64,000 nt of DNA from Rheum nobile (taxonomy: Eukaryota > Streptophyta > Magnoliopsida > Caryophyllales > Polygonaceae): positions 3,410,001-3,474,000 of the forward strand of contig WOAB01000142.1 of NCBI GenBank assembly GCA_027886185.1, read 5' to 3'. The first letter of the stretch is position 1, and the number at the start of each line of letters is the position of its first letter. Positions 24,200 through 35,407 of the stretch are shown piece by piece. The notes beneath the pieces are model-generated. The model was not told where the DNA came from. It saw only the letters and a program-made list of their open reading frames with translations, and ran no database searches. The translations under genes and the position numbers were made by a program.

Positions 24200-24990
24200 C
24201 CATAATCATGATTGAAGCATGCATATCACACCCACAAAAATGTATGCAAATCAATATATGAATCATGCATATCACACCCACAAAACGGAATATCACATAC
24301 ACAATCTACAACTTCTTAGATCATGAATGCCTAAATATATAGTCTGCATATCAATGATTGAAGCATGCGTATCACACCCACAAAAATGTATACATAATCA
24401 ACAATATGCTTATGTTAGTACAATATGGTTATACAAAATGTATGCAAATCAATGTATGAATCATGCATATCACACCCACAAAACGGAATATCACATACAT
24501 AATCGACAACTTCTTAGATCATGAATGTCTAAATATATAGTCTGCATATCAATGAATGAAACATTCATATCACACCCATAAAAATGTATACATAATCAGC
24601 AATATGCTTATGTTAGTACAATATGGTTATACAAAATGTAAGCAAATCAATGTATGAATCATGCATATCACACCCATAAAACGGAACATCACATACACAA
24701 TCGACAACTTCTTAGATCATGAATGCCTAAATATATAGTCTACATATCAATGTAGGAAGTATGAATATCACAACCACACAAATAAAAATCACATACACAA
24801 TCGACAACTTAGTCTGCAATGTAGGAAGTATGAATATCACAACCACACAAATGAATATCACATAAATAATCGACAACTTCTTATATCATGAATACCTAAA
24901 TATACAGTATGCATATCAATGTACGAAAAATGCATATCTCACCCACAAAAATGAATATCACATGCACGGCCAAGGAAATAATCCATTATT
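24200..24990. repeat. Tandem repeats of about 198 bp in an intron of the Ulp1-like gene
   Basis: The marker acttcttaga recurs at 24311, 24509 and 24707, giving a 198-bp period, with a shorter degenerate copy near 24867. Related single copies occur near 21580 and 21650. Sequence is AT-rich with many catatcacaccc units. Confidence 0.8.
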
Positions 24991-25669
24991 ACAAGTTGCA
25001 TATCATAAAACTATATCTCAATATCATACATAAACATTTTACGTATCTACTGAACAAAATATTAGTATAAAAACCGTGTACCTCGATAACTCAAATGATG
25101 CCATCCTTAAAAGTCTCCCAAATCCAAACTCCTCTACGTTTCTCTTTTGCACGTCGTTCATTTCCCCGATGGCCCAAACGAAATATTCAAGGGATCCACG
25201 GTGTTTGATACCTTTAAAATCATCTTTTTCCTGGACTTTTATACAAGGGCGTGCGACTTCTTCAGATTCTTCCTCAACCATCTTAGCCTTGCCCTTATCC
25301 AACTTCTTTTTTGATTTCAAACCTGGTACATGACAAATATGATGTATTAGTCAGTGTTTATTAATCAAAGATATCATTTAAAAATAAGAATCATAACATT
25401 CAACTTGTAAATATAATGTACCAGCATCATCTTGTGCAGATGGTTTAGATGTTGCAGCCTTTTCCTCCAACCGCTTTAACTTGGCCTTTTGAATGTTGGC
25501 CAGTGTTTCATCTTCATTGTCGTCAGGTGCTTCTACAATGAATTAGAAAAGGATTAATACATTGACGAATAAAAATCTGACTTTATGGTTCAGATGAACA
25601 TTGGAATTAAAAAAACATATATACACTAAACACCTAAAATCCTCAGACCTCTTGCTTTTCTCTTATCCT

Positions 25670-25915
25670 CACTAGTACAAATTTAGTGTTTTATCACTTT
25701 TTTTCTATCATGGTTATGTGTAGGACTGTCTTAAAAAGATTTTGGAACGCTTTTATCATGGACCGTCCGCATATCCGTGATAAAAAAAATTAAGTCGCAA
25801 AAGGTCAAAAACAATATATCCCGGTTCTAAACAATCCGGGATAAAAACGTATCCAAATAATATTTTTTATACATATTATCCCGGTTATATAATAGGATAT
25901 TAACTTCGGTAAATT
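25670..25915. mobile_element. Terminus of a CACTA (En/Spm) transposon
   Basis: It starts with cactagtacaaa, a typical CACTA terminal inverted repeat, at the point where Ulp1-like coding sequence (minus strand EDKRKARGL) stops. Subterminal short repeats follow in both orientations (atcccggtt, ccgggataaaa, atccgtgataaaa), as expected for transposase binding sites. The partner terminus is not found in the window, so this is a truncated element or its body was removed. The right edge is a judgement. Confidence 0.55.
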
Positions 25916-26166
25916 TGTTCCACGAGACAGCGCTGGAAACAACCTTCGCGTGCAGCACAACCTGAAGACTACAACGGTTGGATTCTAAGGAAGAGACAAA
26001 GCTGTTGTCTTATTGCAAACCAACAATTTGGAGTGCCAATTTCAAGGTACCACAAGAACCAATATGTTCTACTTCTTAGTAACAAGGAAATTGCTATTTA
26101 CTTTGTATAATTTCAAGGTACCACAAGAACCAATATGTTCTACTTCTCCAATCGTTCCTCTAGTAC
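25916..26166. other. Unassigned stretch with a 39-bp direct repeat
   Basis: The block aatttcaaggtacc...gttctacttct occurs at 26038-26076 and again at 26109-26147, with a period of 71 bp. The origin of this segment is not recognised. It could be the inner part of the CACTA element or a truncated internal part of family C. Confidence 0.5.
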
Positions 26167-26796
26167 TTAGGGCCTTGGCCTGACTGGTTGAGTCGGGTCC
26201 ACAACTGGTGTACCCATTGACTCCCACGGCGTTGCCCTCCAACGAGCACGCTCAACTGTCTCATCCACCTGGCGATGCACTTCAGCACTAATCGCCTTCC
26301 AAGTGGCAGGAGACAATGGCGAGTATTCCCGCTCAGGTGACAACACCGGACACAGATAGATAAACTCTACTACCGGGTCCTCGCTGCCCACCAATAAGCG
26401 CTCCAAGTCATCGGACTTGTGGCCCTGCCCCTCGAGGTCTTCCTCGGGGTCCTTCTTCTCAGGATCTTCCTCAAGATCCTCCTCATGATCCTCTTCCTCA
26501 GGGTCCTCTTCGGAAATCATTTCGATCATGAAGTCGTCGTTATAGTACCCTCTAGCATACCTTGACAACTCTTCTTCATCCTCAGTGTCCTCCCCTGGCT
26601 CCTCTATAGGCTCTACCACAGGAACCACGGCCTCGTCGGACACTAGCACTACCGACTCAGGGAGTACGGTCTTCACCTCCTCGGGTGGACTACTAGGTTT
26701 ACCGGCCTCAAAACACGACGAGGGAACCGGGAACTCAAGCCTATCTAGAGATGGCGGAGCCATCTCGGCTTCTTTCGAGTCCCTCTGAAAGAACAT
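26167..26796 (-). CDS. Acidic ORF in the internal region of family C
   Basis: A 209-residue ORF with a long Glu/Asp-rich centre (repeats of the type EEDPEEED around residues 95-125) between Pro-rich ends. It starts about 230 bases from the LTR on the same strand as the element, which is where gag or a gag N-terminal extension would begin. I see no zinc knuckle or capsid-domain signature, and no function can be assigned. The stop at 26167 is close to the truncation of the element, so the natural C-terminus may be missing. Confidence 0.5.
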   Translation of the reverse strand: MFFQRDSKEAEMAPPSLDRLEFPVPSSCFEAGKPSSPPEEVKTVLPESVVLVSDEAVVPVVEPIEEPGEDTEDEEELSRYARGYYNDDFMIEMISEEDPEEEDHEEDLEEDPEKKDPEEDLEGQGHKSDDLERLLVGSEDPVVEFIYLCPVLSPEREYSPLSPATWKAISAEVHRQVDETVERARWRATPWESMGTPVVDPTQPVRPRP

Positions 26797-27007
26797 AATG
26801 CACCCATATTCTACGGGTGACGAGAAGAGAGTTAGTCTTTCTAAATATGAAAGTTCGTTTCCATATCAGACTAAAGAAAAGGCACGACTATAAACGGTAA
26901 TATTTCAAATTCTTTTCATTTCGAAAACTCAGAGCCTTTGAAAACATTTCTCAATTTAAAACAAGTAAATGGTTCATGAATTCCCAAACCCGTTTTAAAA
27001 CTTTTGA

Positions 27008-27018
27008 CTCTGATACCA
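27008..27018 (-). promoter_or_regulatory. Primer-binding site of family C
   Basis: The minus strand reads tggtatcagag just after the end of the LTR at 27023, matching initiator methionine tRNA, as in families A and B. Confidence 0.7.
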
Positions 27019-27022
27019 GATC

Positions 27023-29473
27023 TGTAACACCCCCAAATCGTAACCCATTTGGAAAGGTATTACCGCCAGTGAACTTGGTTTCCACACCGAAGCCACCCCA
27101 GGCTTTACCGGTTTAAATACAAATCATAAACAATAATTATGATGTAAACACCAAAATCTTTGGTTAAAACATATGTCTAGGGATTACATCCCAATCCCCA
27201 TAGGATAAAACAGAGTAATCAGCGGAAGTCTTTGCAAAGTATAAATACAAGGGTCTTGATCGTAATGATCACCCGCCAAGGATCGCAACCTGATAAATCC
27301 ATTAAAATACCGTTTGCTTTTATAGTCGTTCTAGCCTTTGTTTCTCGGATTCTTATCTGATGTGCTGAATCGAACGGATGACACCAGCCAACCATGCAGA
27401 GAACAATTACGGTTGGTTAGTCTAATGAAAGACTATGCAAGGGTACAAAGCAGCGTGGTTCGAAGTAGTCAAATTAGGTTAGACTCATCGCTCCTCGAAT
27501 CAAAACCGATAACGATAGTCAACCACCATACTCTACTGAAACATATGAAGAGGCATGATCAAGAGAAGATTCTGGAAGACCAAATCTTACAGCAATCAAC
27601 CCAAAAGAAGACTCCAATGAATTGAGTCTTATCGGAAGTATGACAATGTTGGGGAACATAATAATCTCATACAAGCGTTCAAAAACGACTTGATGTTTCG
27701 GTTCATAACCAACCTCACCGCTTAACGCGAATCCAGATTGGAAAGAGAACGGTACTCTGATCAAAGTCAAGACGAGCTTTCCTAGCTGCACTATTCCCTA
27801 GCTGCACTACTCGTCTGAGGTTTATTAATCATGTGCTACGACGGCACTTATCTTATTTAATTCCAAAATGTGCATCGCGTTATAGGCTTTTAAATATATG
27901 TTTCGCCATGAGGGACATATAGGACATATGTTTCGCCATGAGGGACATACTCCTAAAGGGACGTATCCCAAGATTTGTAGCATCAGTTAAGTGCCACCAT
28001 CTCTATACCCGAGTATAGAGATCGGTCATGACCCACCAAATGGTTTTTGGGTTTATCACCCTTTGCACCATTAATCATTATTAAGAAATGACTGGACCTC
28101 GAATAGTCCATCGCTCCTACGAATACTCGTGCTAACTAAAAAGTTCAACACATTAATAATCATATCAAAGCCCTCCGGGCCATCATCATAATAATATAGA
28201 TATTCATAATAGCGTTGTTCTAACAGATATACAACCTATTATAATATCATATTCTTTTCACATCCTTGCCCTCCCGACAATTATCATAAAATATATATCT
28301 ATAATAGCGTTACTCTAACAGATATGCAACCTATTATAATATCATATTTTAATCCATATCATTTATCAAAACTGTTCCCAACAAAACAGTAAATCATTCC
28401 AAATTAATTAACAATCAAACCATTGATAATTAATAGAAGTATGGAATGATATGCAAGAGCGAACCGCCACTTGCCTTAGATTTGACGAAAGCTTAACGAG
28501 CTTAAAGATAACAGTTTCCGGGTCTGAACTGGGACAGGTCTTGGATATTAAATCCTTCTGGAACGACCCATAACAAGACCCTAAGTTAGATTCAATATCT
28601 ACATATATGAATCTAAAAGAATAAGGAAAGAACCAAAGGAATCAAGCCTTGCCCAAGACCACAACACCCGAGAGACACAACACGAACCCGGCTTGCCACG
28701 GGTGCGGTCGGCCCTCACCGCGGGGTGCGGTCAGGAGACAGAGGCGGGGCTTCGACAGCTTTTTCGGGAAGAAAACTCACCCAAATCAATTCGTTTCGAC
28801 TTTGATTCGTTCTTGGTTGATTTGCCAACACCTTAGGCCTTTGATAAACACTTAGGAGCACCTCTTTCAACACTCAAAGGGATCCAAATCGTTCTTGAAC
28901 GAAGCTCAAGAGTTTGTGGTTTAATGGAGTTTTCAGAGAAAAGTTCAGAGGATGAAGATGGAGCTTGTCCCAGATTTCTCCTCCTCCATTTATACTCCAA
29001 GCTCACAGCTTACCATGCCATGACGCCAAGGAGGAGGTGGCCCGACCGGAATGATGGCCTACGAGCCAACTAAGGCGAGCTACACCTGCAAACTTCAGAG
29101 ATGACGACACAGCTGACGACGACCGCGGGGCGCGGCAGGGTGCGGTGGCCAACTTGTTACCGCCTCTGGCATTGGCCTTCGCCGCGGGTGCGGCAGGGTG
29201 CGGCCAGGGTGCGGTCAAGGCCAAATTTACCCATTTTCGCCCGTTTTGTCTTTTCTTACCGAATGGTTAAATTTTCTTAACCCCGGGTTAAATATATTCG
29301 TACACGAACGATCTTTCAATCCAAAATACCTCAACTGTATTTTATATTACTCAGAAAAATATTACAGAGATCAAACATTTAACAGAATGTTTGTACTTCC
29401 CTGCATTTAATCTAACTTGTAATATGGGCATAAGAAAATTTAAAATTTTCCTTACAAAATGAGGGATATTACA
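27023..29473 (-). repeat. 5' LTR of family C Ty3/gypsy element
   Basis: A 2451-bp LTR with ends tgtaacaccccc...gggatattaca. A likely TATA box (minus gtataaatgg) is near 28990-28999. A GC-rich promoter-proximal block spans about 28670-29215. It shares structure and blocks with LTR A. Only this LTR and under 1 kb of internal sequence remain, so the element is a remnant. Open frames at 27338-27791 and 28649-29224 are shadows inside the LTR. Confidence 0.8.
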
Positions 29474-29568
29474 ATAACGAAAAAGTACAAATATAAATTT
29501 CTGTCATATGGCACAAGAGAGCATAAGCATTGGTGAGGAGATTTCCAAGCCTCTCTTTAGGAGCATGA

Positions 29569-29635
29569 TCATTGGTGTTAATACACATGACACAAGATAT
29601 TAAATTTCTTGTGTCATGTGTATTAACACCAATGA
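29569..29635. repeat. Perfect inverted repeat, 29-bp arms and 9-base loop
   Basis: Arms 29569-29597 and 29607-29635 are exact reverse complements (tcattggtgttaatacac...), separated by tattaaatt. It can fold into a long perfect hairpin. No target duplication was found beside it, so it is either a short MITE remnant or a hairpin-forming transcript locus. Confidence 0.85.
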
Positions 29636-30507
29636 CCATAAACTCTTGTTTTTTTTTCATGAATTTCACCCTCAATTATGGTGATCAGCTACTTTTATTT
29701 CCTTGGTTACGTTGAAGTTTATCTAATAGACCTTTCAACTCCCATTTCTTGTCTTCTGATCATGGAACTTTAGCAAGTTGGAGAGGAATATAAGTTTCCT
29801 TCAGAAAGGTTGGTGATGTACCCTTTTATCTGCAATTTTTTCTTTTGGTCTGGCTTAATTGTTTGTAAGTAGGATATTTCTGCTAAGATATAAATTTATG
29901 TTTGTACAAAATAAGTTTCATGGAGTGAAAATGTTGGATATGCTTGCTATTTTTGAGAATTACAGAGGTGTTCCTTTGTTCGATCTTTGCAAAGATAGCC
30001 TCCGAAATACAATTGTAAACTAAGTTAACCTCCTTATCTCCTATGTGGATCATTCTGATTCAAAAATTATTTGTGCAGGCATGTAGGATAAAAGAAATCT
30101 CATGTATTAGCTATGTTAGATATGATGTTGTTATTCAAAGAATGATTTGGTACTGTACATGTAAAACTGTAAAAGTAATACTTACCGATGCTTTTAGCTG
30201 ATCCAATAGAACACTTTAATCCATTGACATTACCCTTTATTTCGTTTGAAAAATTCCAGTTCAATGCCCTTTTTAAATTTGTGTTACTTAAGTGACATTT
30301 GTTAATGAAAATTTCATTTGGGTAACCTAATGGTTGACACTTGGATCATTGAAGTGACAATGATAAACTCTATTAGACTACATCCTTAGTCATATAATTT
30401 AAGTTGTAATATGTTATAATAAGGTACGTAATTAAGTTGTAATATGTTATTTGTGTGCGTTTACTTGGTCAATTCTTAATGCATTACAAGAATTAGTTAG
30501 ATTTCAT

Positions 30508-30765
30508 TTAGTGTTTATGACTTGAATAATATAAGTTCAAAACAATGAGATATTGGGATAACATGACTTTCAATTCCTCTTCCAATCTTTTAACTTGGAA
30601 TTTGATCATCGCTACACCTATGACATTGGATCTCTTTATTTCCGAGTCAACAAGTAAGACATTATGTATAAGAAGCTCCTCAAACTTCTTTGCTTTAGAT
30701 ATCAAAGAGTGTACTTCTTACTCTCACACTAGATCTTTCATCTTGTTTGTGCTCTCTACTCCATA
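30508..30765 (-). pseudogene. Decayed coiled-coil protein fragment
   Basis: The minus-strand frame includes SKAKKFEELLIHN and KRLEEELKVMLSQ, heptad-like and Lys/Glu/Leu-rich. Similar but more decayed versions of the same block seem to recur at about 30890-31010 and 31080-31230 (KKLEKFYTQ-like when read on minus). This looks like a repeated exon of a long coiled-coil protein. The family is not identified. Confidence 0.3.
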
Positions 30766-31844
30766 GTTGAGATTCTTAAATGCTTCTTTTGTGCTTGAAA
30801 ATTTGTTGTCATTTTTTACTATGACTTCAATTCGTGTTGCAATGGTTGGCCATGAAAGTTACATGCGATCTCTTTAGTCCTAACCTAATATGTAAAGTTT
30901 TTTTATATATAAATCTCCTCAAAGTTCTTGGCATCAGATACCGTAGGCAATACTTTTTCCTCTCTTTTGGAGCTCTCAACTCTCACGTTGAGATTCCGAT
31001 ATGTTTTGATATGCAAATTGATCGTCATCCCACCTTCTAATCAGTTCCTCTCTTTTTAATTACTCGACATGTGCAACACCTTGTGTATAAAACTTCTCAA
31101 GCTTCTTTGGACCAGATACTGAAGACAACACTTCTTGCTAAGGCTCTAGCTTTCTAATATTCTTTGAGTTGTCTATTTCAATTTTGAGATTATTAAATGC
31201 TTCATTTGTACATGAAAGTTCCTTGTGCTTTGATATTACGAATTTCAATTCATCTTAGTTTATAACGTTTTAATATACACATTGCACCGACCCATAATCG
31301 GCCTGAAAATTTTGCCATGTAATCAACCCAATGTACTTAAACCCGAACCCGACCCGTTTGACAAGTCTATCTACAAGTACTGCACGTTATAAGCTCGGTG
31401 AAACTATAACACATTTACTGCTATGAATAATTAGAGAAGTTGCATAACAACATAACATCGACTCTAGAACGCATTTATATGTTCCCAATCCAAGCAACGC
31501 CGCCACTACCCTACGCACCTCTATTCGTGTCACCGCCATTAAGTTCATAGCTGACACCTATAAGTATATTTCAATATGAATGCAACAAGCATCCCATAAT
31601 TCATCAACTCATGCAACATAATATATCTATATATTAACAATCGAACGACATCTAATTATCTTCGATGACACTACCACACGATAACTCCAACTTTCTACGA
31701 AATTTACTCACTAAATTTTAACTCCCGCGCAAAAACTACAAATTCCTTCGCACGGGGCTGCTACACCTAGTAAATATTAGTTTGATATAAAATAGTGTTT
31801 GAAGAGTTCTTTGTTGTACGTTGTGAATGGTGGAGAACTAGAGA

Positions 31845-31853
31845 TAAAGAAAA
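31845..31853. repeat. 9-bp target site duplication of the MULE (left)
   Basis: taaagaaaa directly before the left terminal inverted repeat. The identical 9-mer follows the right terminal repeat at 38983-38991. Nine bases is the standard duplication for Mutator-like elements. Confidence 0.8.
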
Positions 31854-32673
31854 CGGTTTTTTCGCCTGGTATCCCTGAGGTATGGCGAATTTCGTGAGGT
31901 ATCCCAAAGTTTGACTCATTTCGCGTAATATCTCGAGTTTCGGTTTTTTTTCACCAAATACCCTTCTGTTAAATATTTAAGAGAAACGTTAATTTAATTT
32001 ATTTATTTTTTTAAAAAGTTTGACCCATTTCTCTCTCCCCGTCTTTTCTACCCCTCGTCTCTCTCTTGGCTCCACCGGCACCGTTTATCCCTCGTCTCTC
32101 TCTTGGATCCACCGGCGGCTCGAGCCCGGCCTCGCTCGCCTCCCGTCCGCCTTCTACACCGCTCGCGTCCCATCCGCTTTCGAGACTGCTGCCCTCCGAC
32201 GAATCCCTCCGCCTTCGACGACTCCCTCCTCCTTCGCATGGCGAATTCATATCTGATTTCACGGTTTTAGTAGTTGTTTTCCTTCGCTTTGTGGCATTGT
32301 GTTTGGAATTGATACATATTCTTCCCGATATTGCGGTTGAATTTCTCATGTCTTTGATAATCTCTGGCACGTTTGCCCTAATTTCTTAAAATTGTGTTCC
32401 TGATGCTAAATGCTGTGGTGAAGAGGTTGGGGGAAAACGCTACCATTAGCAGATGCTTGTTAGTTTATGTATAGGAAACCGGAATCTTGTTGCTACTATG
32501 GAAGAAAGTGATAGAATTGTGTTTTAGTGATGAATATCATTTTCTTGCAAAAAGGATTTCTGAGCTTGAAAATTATGGTATTCATTAATTCTTATCATAT
32601 ATATATATCACCTATGCTATGATTTGGTTCCTACTCCATGACAGGGATTATGAGATGATGAAGTATCATCCAT
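31854..32673. repeat. MULE left long terminal inverted repeat
   Basis: It begins cggttttttcgcctggtatcc and matches the reverse complement of 38150-38982, and of the end-trimmed copy at 33910-34692. It contains a GC-rich block (about 32030-32250) that gives Arg/Ser/Pro-rich frames on both strands. These frames occur in every copy of the TIR and are not counted as genes. The arm is about 820 bp. Confidence 0.85.
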
Positions 32674-33051
32674 AAATATGTGCAGGTTTTGTTGTAATTA
32701 AGAACTTGTTGATTCATTAACTTTCACTTTGAGCTCCATAACTGCTTGGAGATCAGCATGTTTAGACAATCTGGTGGATTTGATTTATCAACATTTTGAA
32801 TGATGTGGATAATTGACCATCCAGCTTTAATAATCACATGATTTCATTGTTTGAGCACTTATTTGGCACTCTCATTAGCTCATCTTAACTTATACATCCT
32901 GCATTAAAAAAGCTTCCCCTTTAAATGAGCTCCTGGTAAGAATATCAGTCTTCCTATGTTTCTGCAAAATCAAAGCTTCATAACGAAGATTTTTTATCCT
33001 GCACTTTCCACTATTTCTCAGTCACTAAATGTTTGTTACCAATTGGTGCAG

Positions 33052-33155
33052 GTGTCTCCATGTCATAGAGAAGCTTCAGGCGTGCTGTGAGCAATGCAAG
33101 TACAACTCTACCCATTGTGCTTCTGTTTCTAGTCTACTGAAGCAATTGACCAAGT
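33052..33155 (+). pseudogene. Captured last exon of a CMC4-like twin-CX9C gene
   Basis: After a pyrimidine-rich stretch and acceptor (ttggtgcag) an exon encodes CLHVIEKLQACC, then EQCKYNSTHC and a short tail ending LLKQLTK-stop. The spacing of the first two cysteines is CX9C. The motif order resembles the C-terminal half of CMC4-type (MTCP1-like) mitochondrial intermembrane-space proteins. The N-terminal exon with the first CX9C partner is not found within the MULE, so this is a captured fragment, a typical Pack-MULE cargo. The sequence to about 33340 may be its 3' untranslated region. Part of the preceding intron appears to have been captured with it. Confidence 0.6.
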
Positions 33156-33909
33156 AGCGGCTCTGCTAACTTGCTGCTTTCATTGTTACTACATCAGAAT
33201 TAGATCATGTCAGGATGAGGATTGAATTTCATGCACAGTTACTCCATTGGCGCACCTTGGAGTTCATCTCATCGTGTAATAGGGCTACATGTCACTTTTG
33301 TGTGGGTAGAGATACAAGCAGGAATACTTTGTTTTAGGGCTGCAGTTACCACTTGAACTCGGCACTCATTCTGAATAAGTTGGATCTTTCCATTTTCGGC
33401 ATGTTAAAGGAAGGAGATCACAAATTGTTGTAAATAATTTTTGACACACGTGAAAATGATTTGGATTTCCTCCATTGTTTTACCGTCAGTTCACCTTGTT
33501 TCATTCAGAAGTTGATTGAATTTGGATACGAGAAATTGAGAATTACTCTCTTGATTAGTAATCACTATATATTAGGCATTTGGCTATTGTTGATAATGAT
33601 CAATGCGACAACGCTGTAAGATTATTTCAAATACTGATATAAGAAGTTTAAACCATGCTGTGGCAACAACTTAACTCTACTATTGTCCCTTGGTTAAAGT
33701 TTGCACCGTAAAATTGTCATCACTTGCTTCACCATTTATCTTCAAGAACCAATGCAATGACTACTTGTGAAAGAGTGCCTTTTTGTTGGTTGACCTAACC
33801 AAGACTATGGAGTATCGATAAATGGAGATTAAACTTTAACCATCGCATTTCATCCCACAAGAGTTCAATAAATTTTACCCCAAATCATAGCATAGGTGAT
33901 ACTTCATCA

Positions 33910-34692
33910 TGGATGATACTTCATCATCTCATAATCCCTGTCATGGAGTAGGAACCAAATCATAGCATAGGTGATATATATATATGATAAGAATTAATGA
34001 ATACCATAATTTTCAAGCTCAGAAATCCTTTTTGCAAGAAAATGATATTCATCACTAAAACACAATTCTATCACTTTCTTCCATAGTAGCAACAAGATTC
34101 CGGTTTCCTATACATAAACTAACAAGCATCTGCTAACGGTAGCGTTTTCCCCCAACCTCTTCACCACAGCATTTAGCATCAGGAACACAATTTTAAGAAA
34201 TTAGGGCAAACGTGCCAGAGATTATCAAAGACATGAGAAATTCAACCGCAATATCGGGAATAATATGTATCAATTCCAAATCTACTTCGAATTCCAAACA
34301 CAATGCCACAAAGCGAAGGAAAACAACTACGAAAACCGTGAAATCAGATCCGAATTCGCCATGCGAAGGAGGAGGGAGTCGTCGAAGGCGGAGGGATTCG
34401 TCGGAGGGCAGCAGTCTCGAAAGCGGACGGGACGCGAGCGGTGGAGAAGGCGGACGGGAGGCGAGCGAGGCCGGGCTCGAGCCGCCGGTGGAGCCAAGAG
34501 AGAGACGAGGGATAAACGGTGCCGGTGGAGCCAAGAGAGACGAGGGATAGAAAAGACGGGGAGAGAGAAATGGGTCAAACTTTTTTTGGTTTTTTTTTTT
34601 TTTAAATTAACGTTTCTGTTAAATATTTGACGGAAGGGTATTTGGCGAAAAAAACAAAACTCGAGGGTACCACGCGAAATGGGTCAAACTTT
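33910..34692. repeat. MULE right terminal inverted repeat, copy in unit 1, end deleted
   Basis: It matches 38150-38939. Compared with unit 2, about 75 bases are missing after gggatacct: the outermost TIR end, the target duplication and some flank. The next bases are tagataaacattc, which in unit 2 lie about 30 bases beyond the TIR end. This is a simple end deletion after the duplication. Confidence 0.8.
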
Positions 34693-34875
34693 GGGATACC
34701 TTAGATAAACATTCTATAAGGTCCGGAACCTATTTCAGACATCAGACTTGACATGGTTAATTGTATGTCAAGTTTGTGATTCCATTTATTCTATCACTTC
34801 TAATATCTCACCTTTTCTGATTTTGTCACATTATAAAAGAACACATTCAAATGACAACCGGTATGATCAATTTTT

Positions 34876-35002
34876 AACTAGTAATGTGACAGTCAAGTCT
34901 TCCCGGAAAGCATGAAACCTGGTGACCTCATAGTTCGAATCCCCTTCTCCGTTGTAATGGCCTAATTCCTTCTATGAACCAAAAAAAACTAGTAATGTGA
35001 CA
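34876..35002 (+). mobile_element. 5'-truncated tRNA-derived SINE with target duplications
   Basis: A body of 95 bp (34892-34986) contains a B-box-like tagttcgaatcc (34931-34942) and ends in an A-run. It is flanked by exact 16-bp repeats aactagtaatgtgaca (34876-34891 and 34987-35002). No A box is seen, so the copy is 5'-truncated or a short family. Confidence 0.75.
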
Positions 35003-35407
35003 ACATGAAGAGCCTTAGTACACCCATGGTTTCCCAAGCAAGCAACACATCACAGGTTCAGAGCCTTGCTGGTAGAGGATAATGAAAACAAAGGTCATGG
35101 TCAAAAGCCATGTTACCTACTTGTTTTTTTGATACAAGGAGGGGAGAACAAAACATGATCTCATGCCACAAAGGCACAATGTTTGCCAACTAAATTGGCC
35201 AAGTCTTTGGGAACAAACTATGATGTCAATAGTATATTTGAATAGATAACATCTTTATGAAATATAAGCCAGGCAAACGATGAAACCTTTCAGCAACATA
35301 ATCTAGTAAATACCCGAGGAGCTAAATTTCAAGATTTGAGCAGAAATTAGGGACACAATGGAACTGAAAACTAAAAAGTGGACCTAACAAGAGCTGCTGG
35401 ACAGGAG
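35003..35407. other. 3' flank of the CHCH gene, no feature
   Basis: AT-rich non-coding sequence between the SINE and the stop codon of the CHCH gene. It may hold the 3' untranslated region. I saw no clear polyadenylation signal that decides the end. Confidence 0.4.

Larger units (their letters stand above)
19452..25560 (-). pseudogene. Ulp1-like cysteine protease gene carried by a MULE (multi-exon, decayed)
   Basis: Exon-like blocks on the minus strand line up with the plant Ulp1-family proteins often captured by MULEs. At 25320-25039 is a Lys/Glu-rich linker followed by a segment ending in NVEEFGFGRLLRM. At 24079-23687 is the domain with LPDGSALDV and CLGIPRGP. Linker exons lie at 22940-21205. 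At 20739-20458 and 20192-20007 is the region before the catalytic domain. At about 19913-19803 is CFNFMRSKIEIIDNS, with the likely catalytic Asp and donor gtaata. At 19706-19452 is VNCGIYLMHH, with the likely catalytic Cys, and a C-terminal helix. The family cleaves SUMO-type conjugates in the nucleus, but activity here is doubtful. A MITE splits one exon, and the 5' end is cut by a CACTA terminus at 25670. Exon limits are approximate. Confidence 0.6.
29474..31844. other. AT-rich region without a recognised gene
   Basis: No intact gene is seen. It contains the hairpin at 29569-29635, a decayed coiled-coil-like frame at 30508-30765 (minus) and weakly repeated blocks at about 30620-31260 that resemble diverged copies of one exon. 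At 31290-31760 there is unassigned sequence that ends just before the MULE target duplication. Confidence 0.5.

Noticed and set aside
34212..34630. Arg-rich frames in the MULE TIRs (also at 32011-32389 and 38454-38869)
   Set aside because: They occur on both strands of each TIR copy and follow its GC-rich composition.
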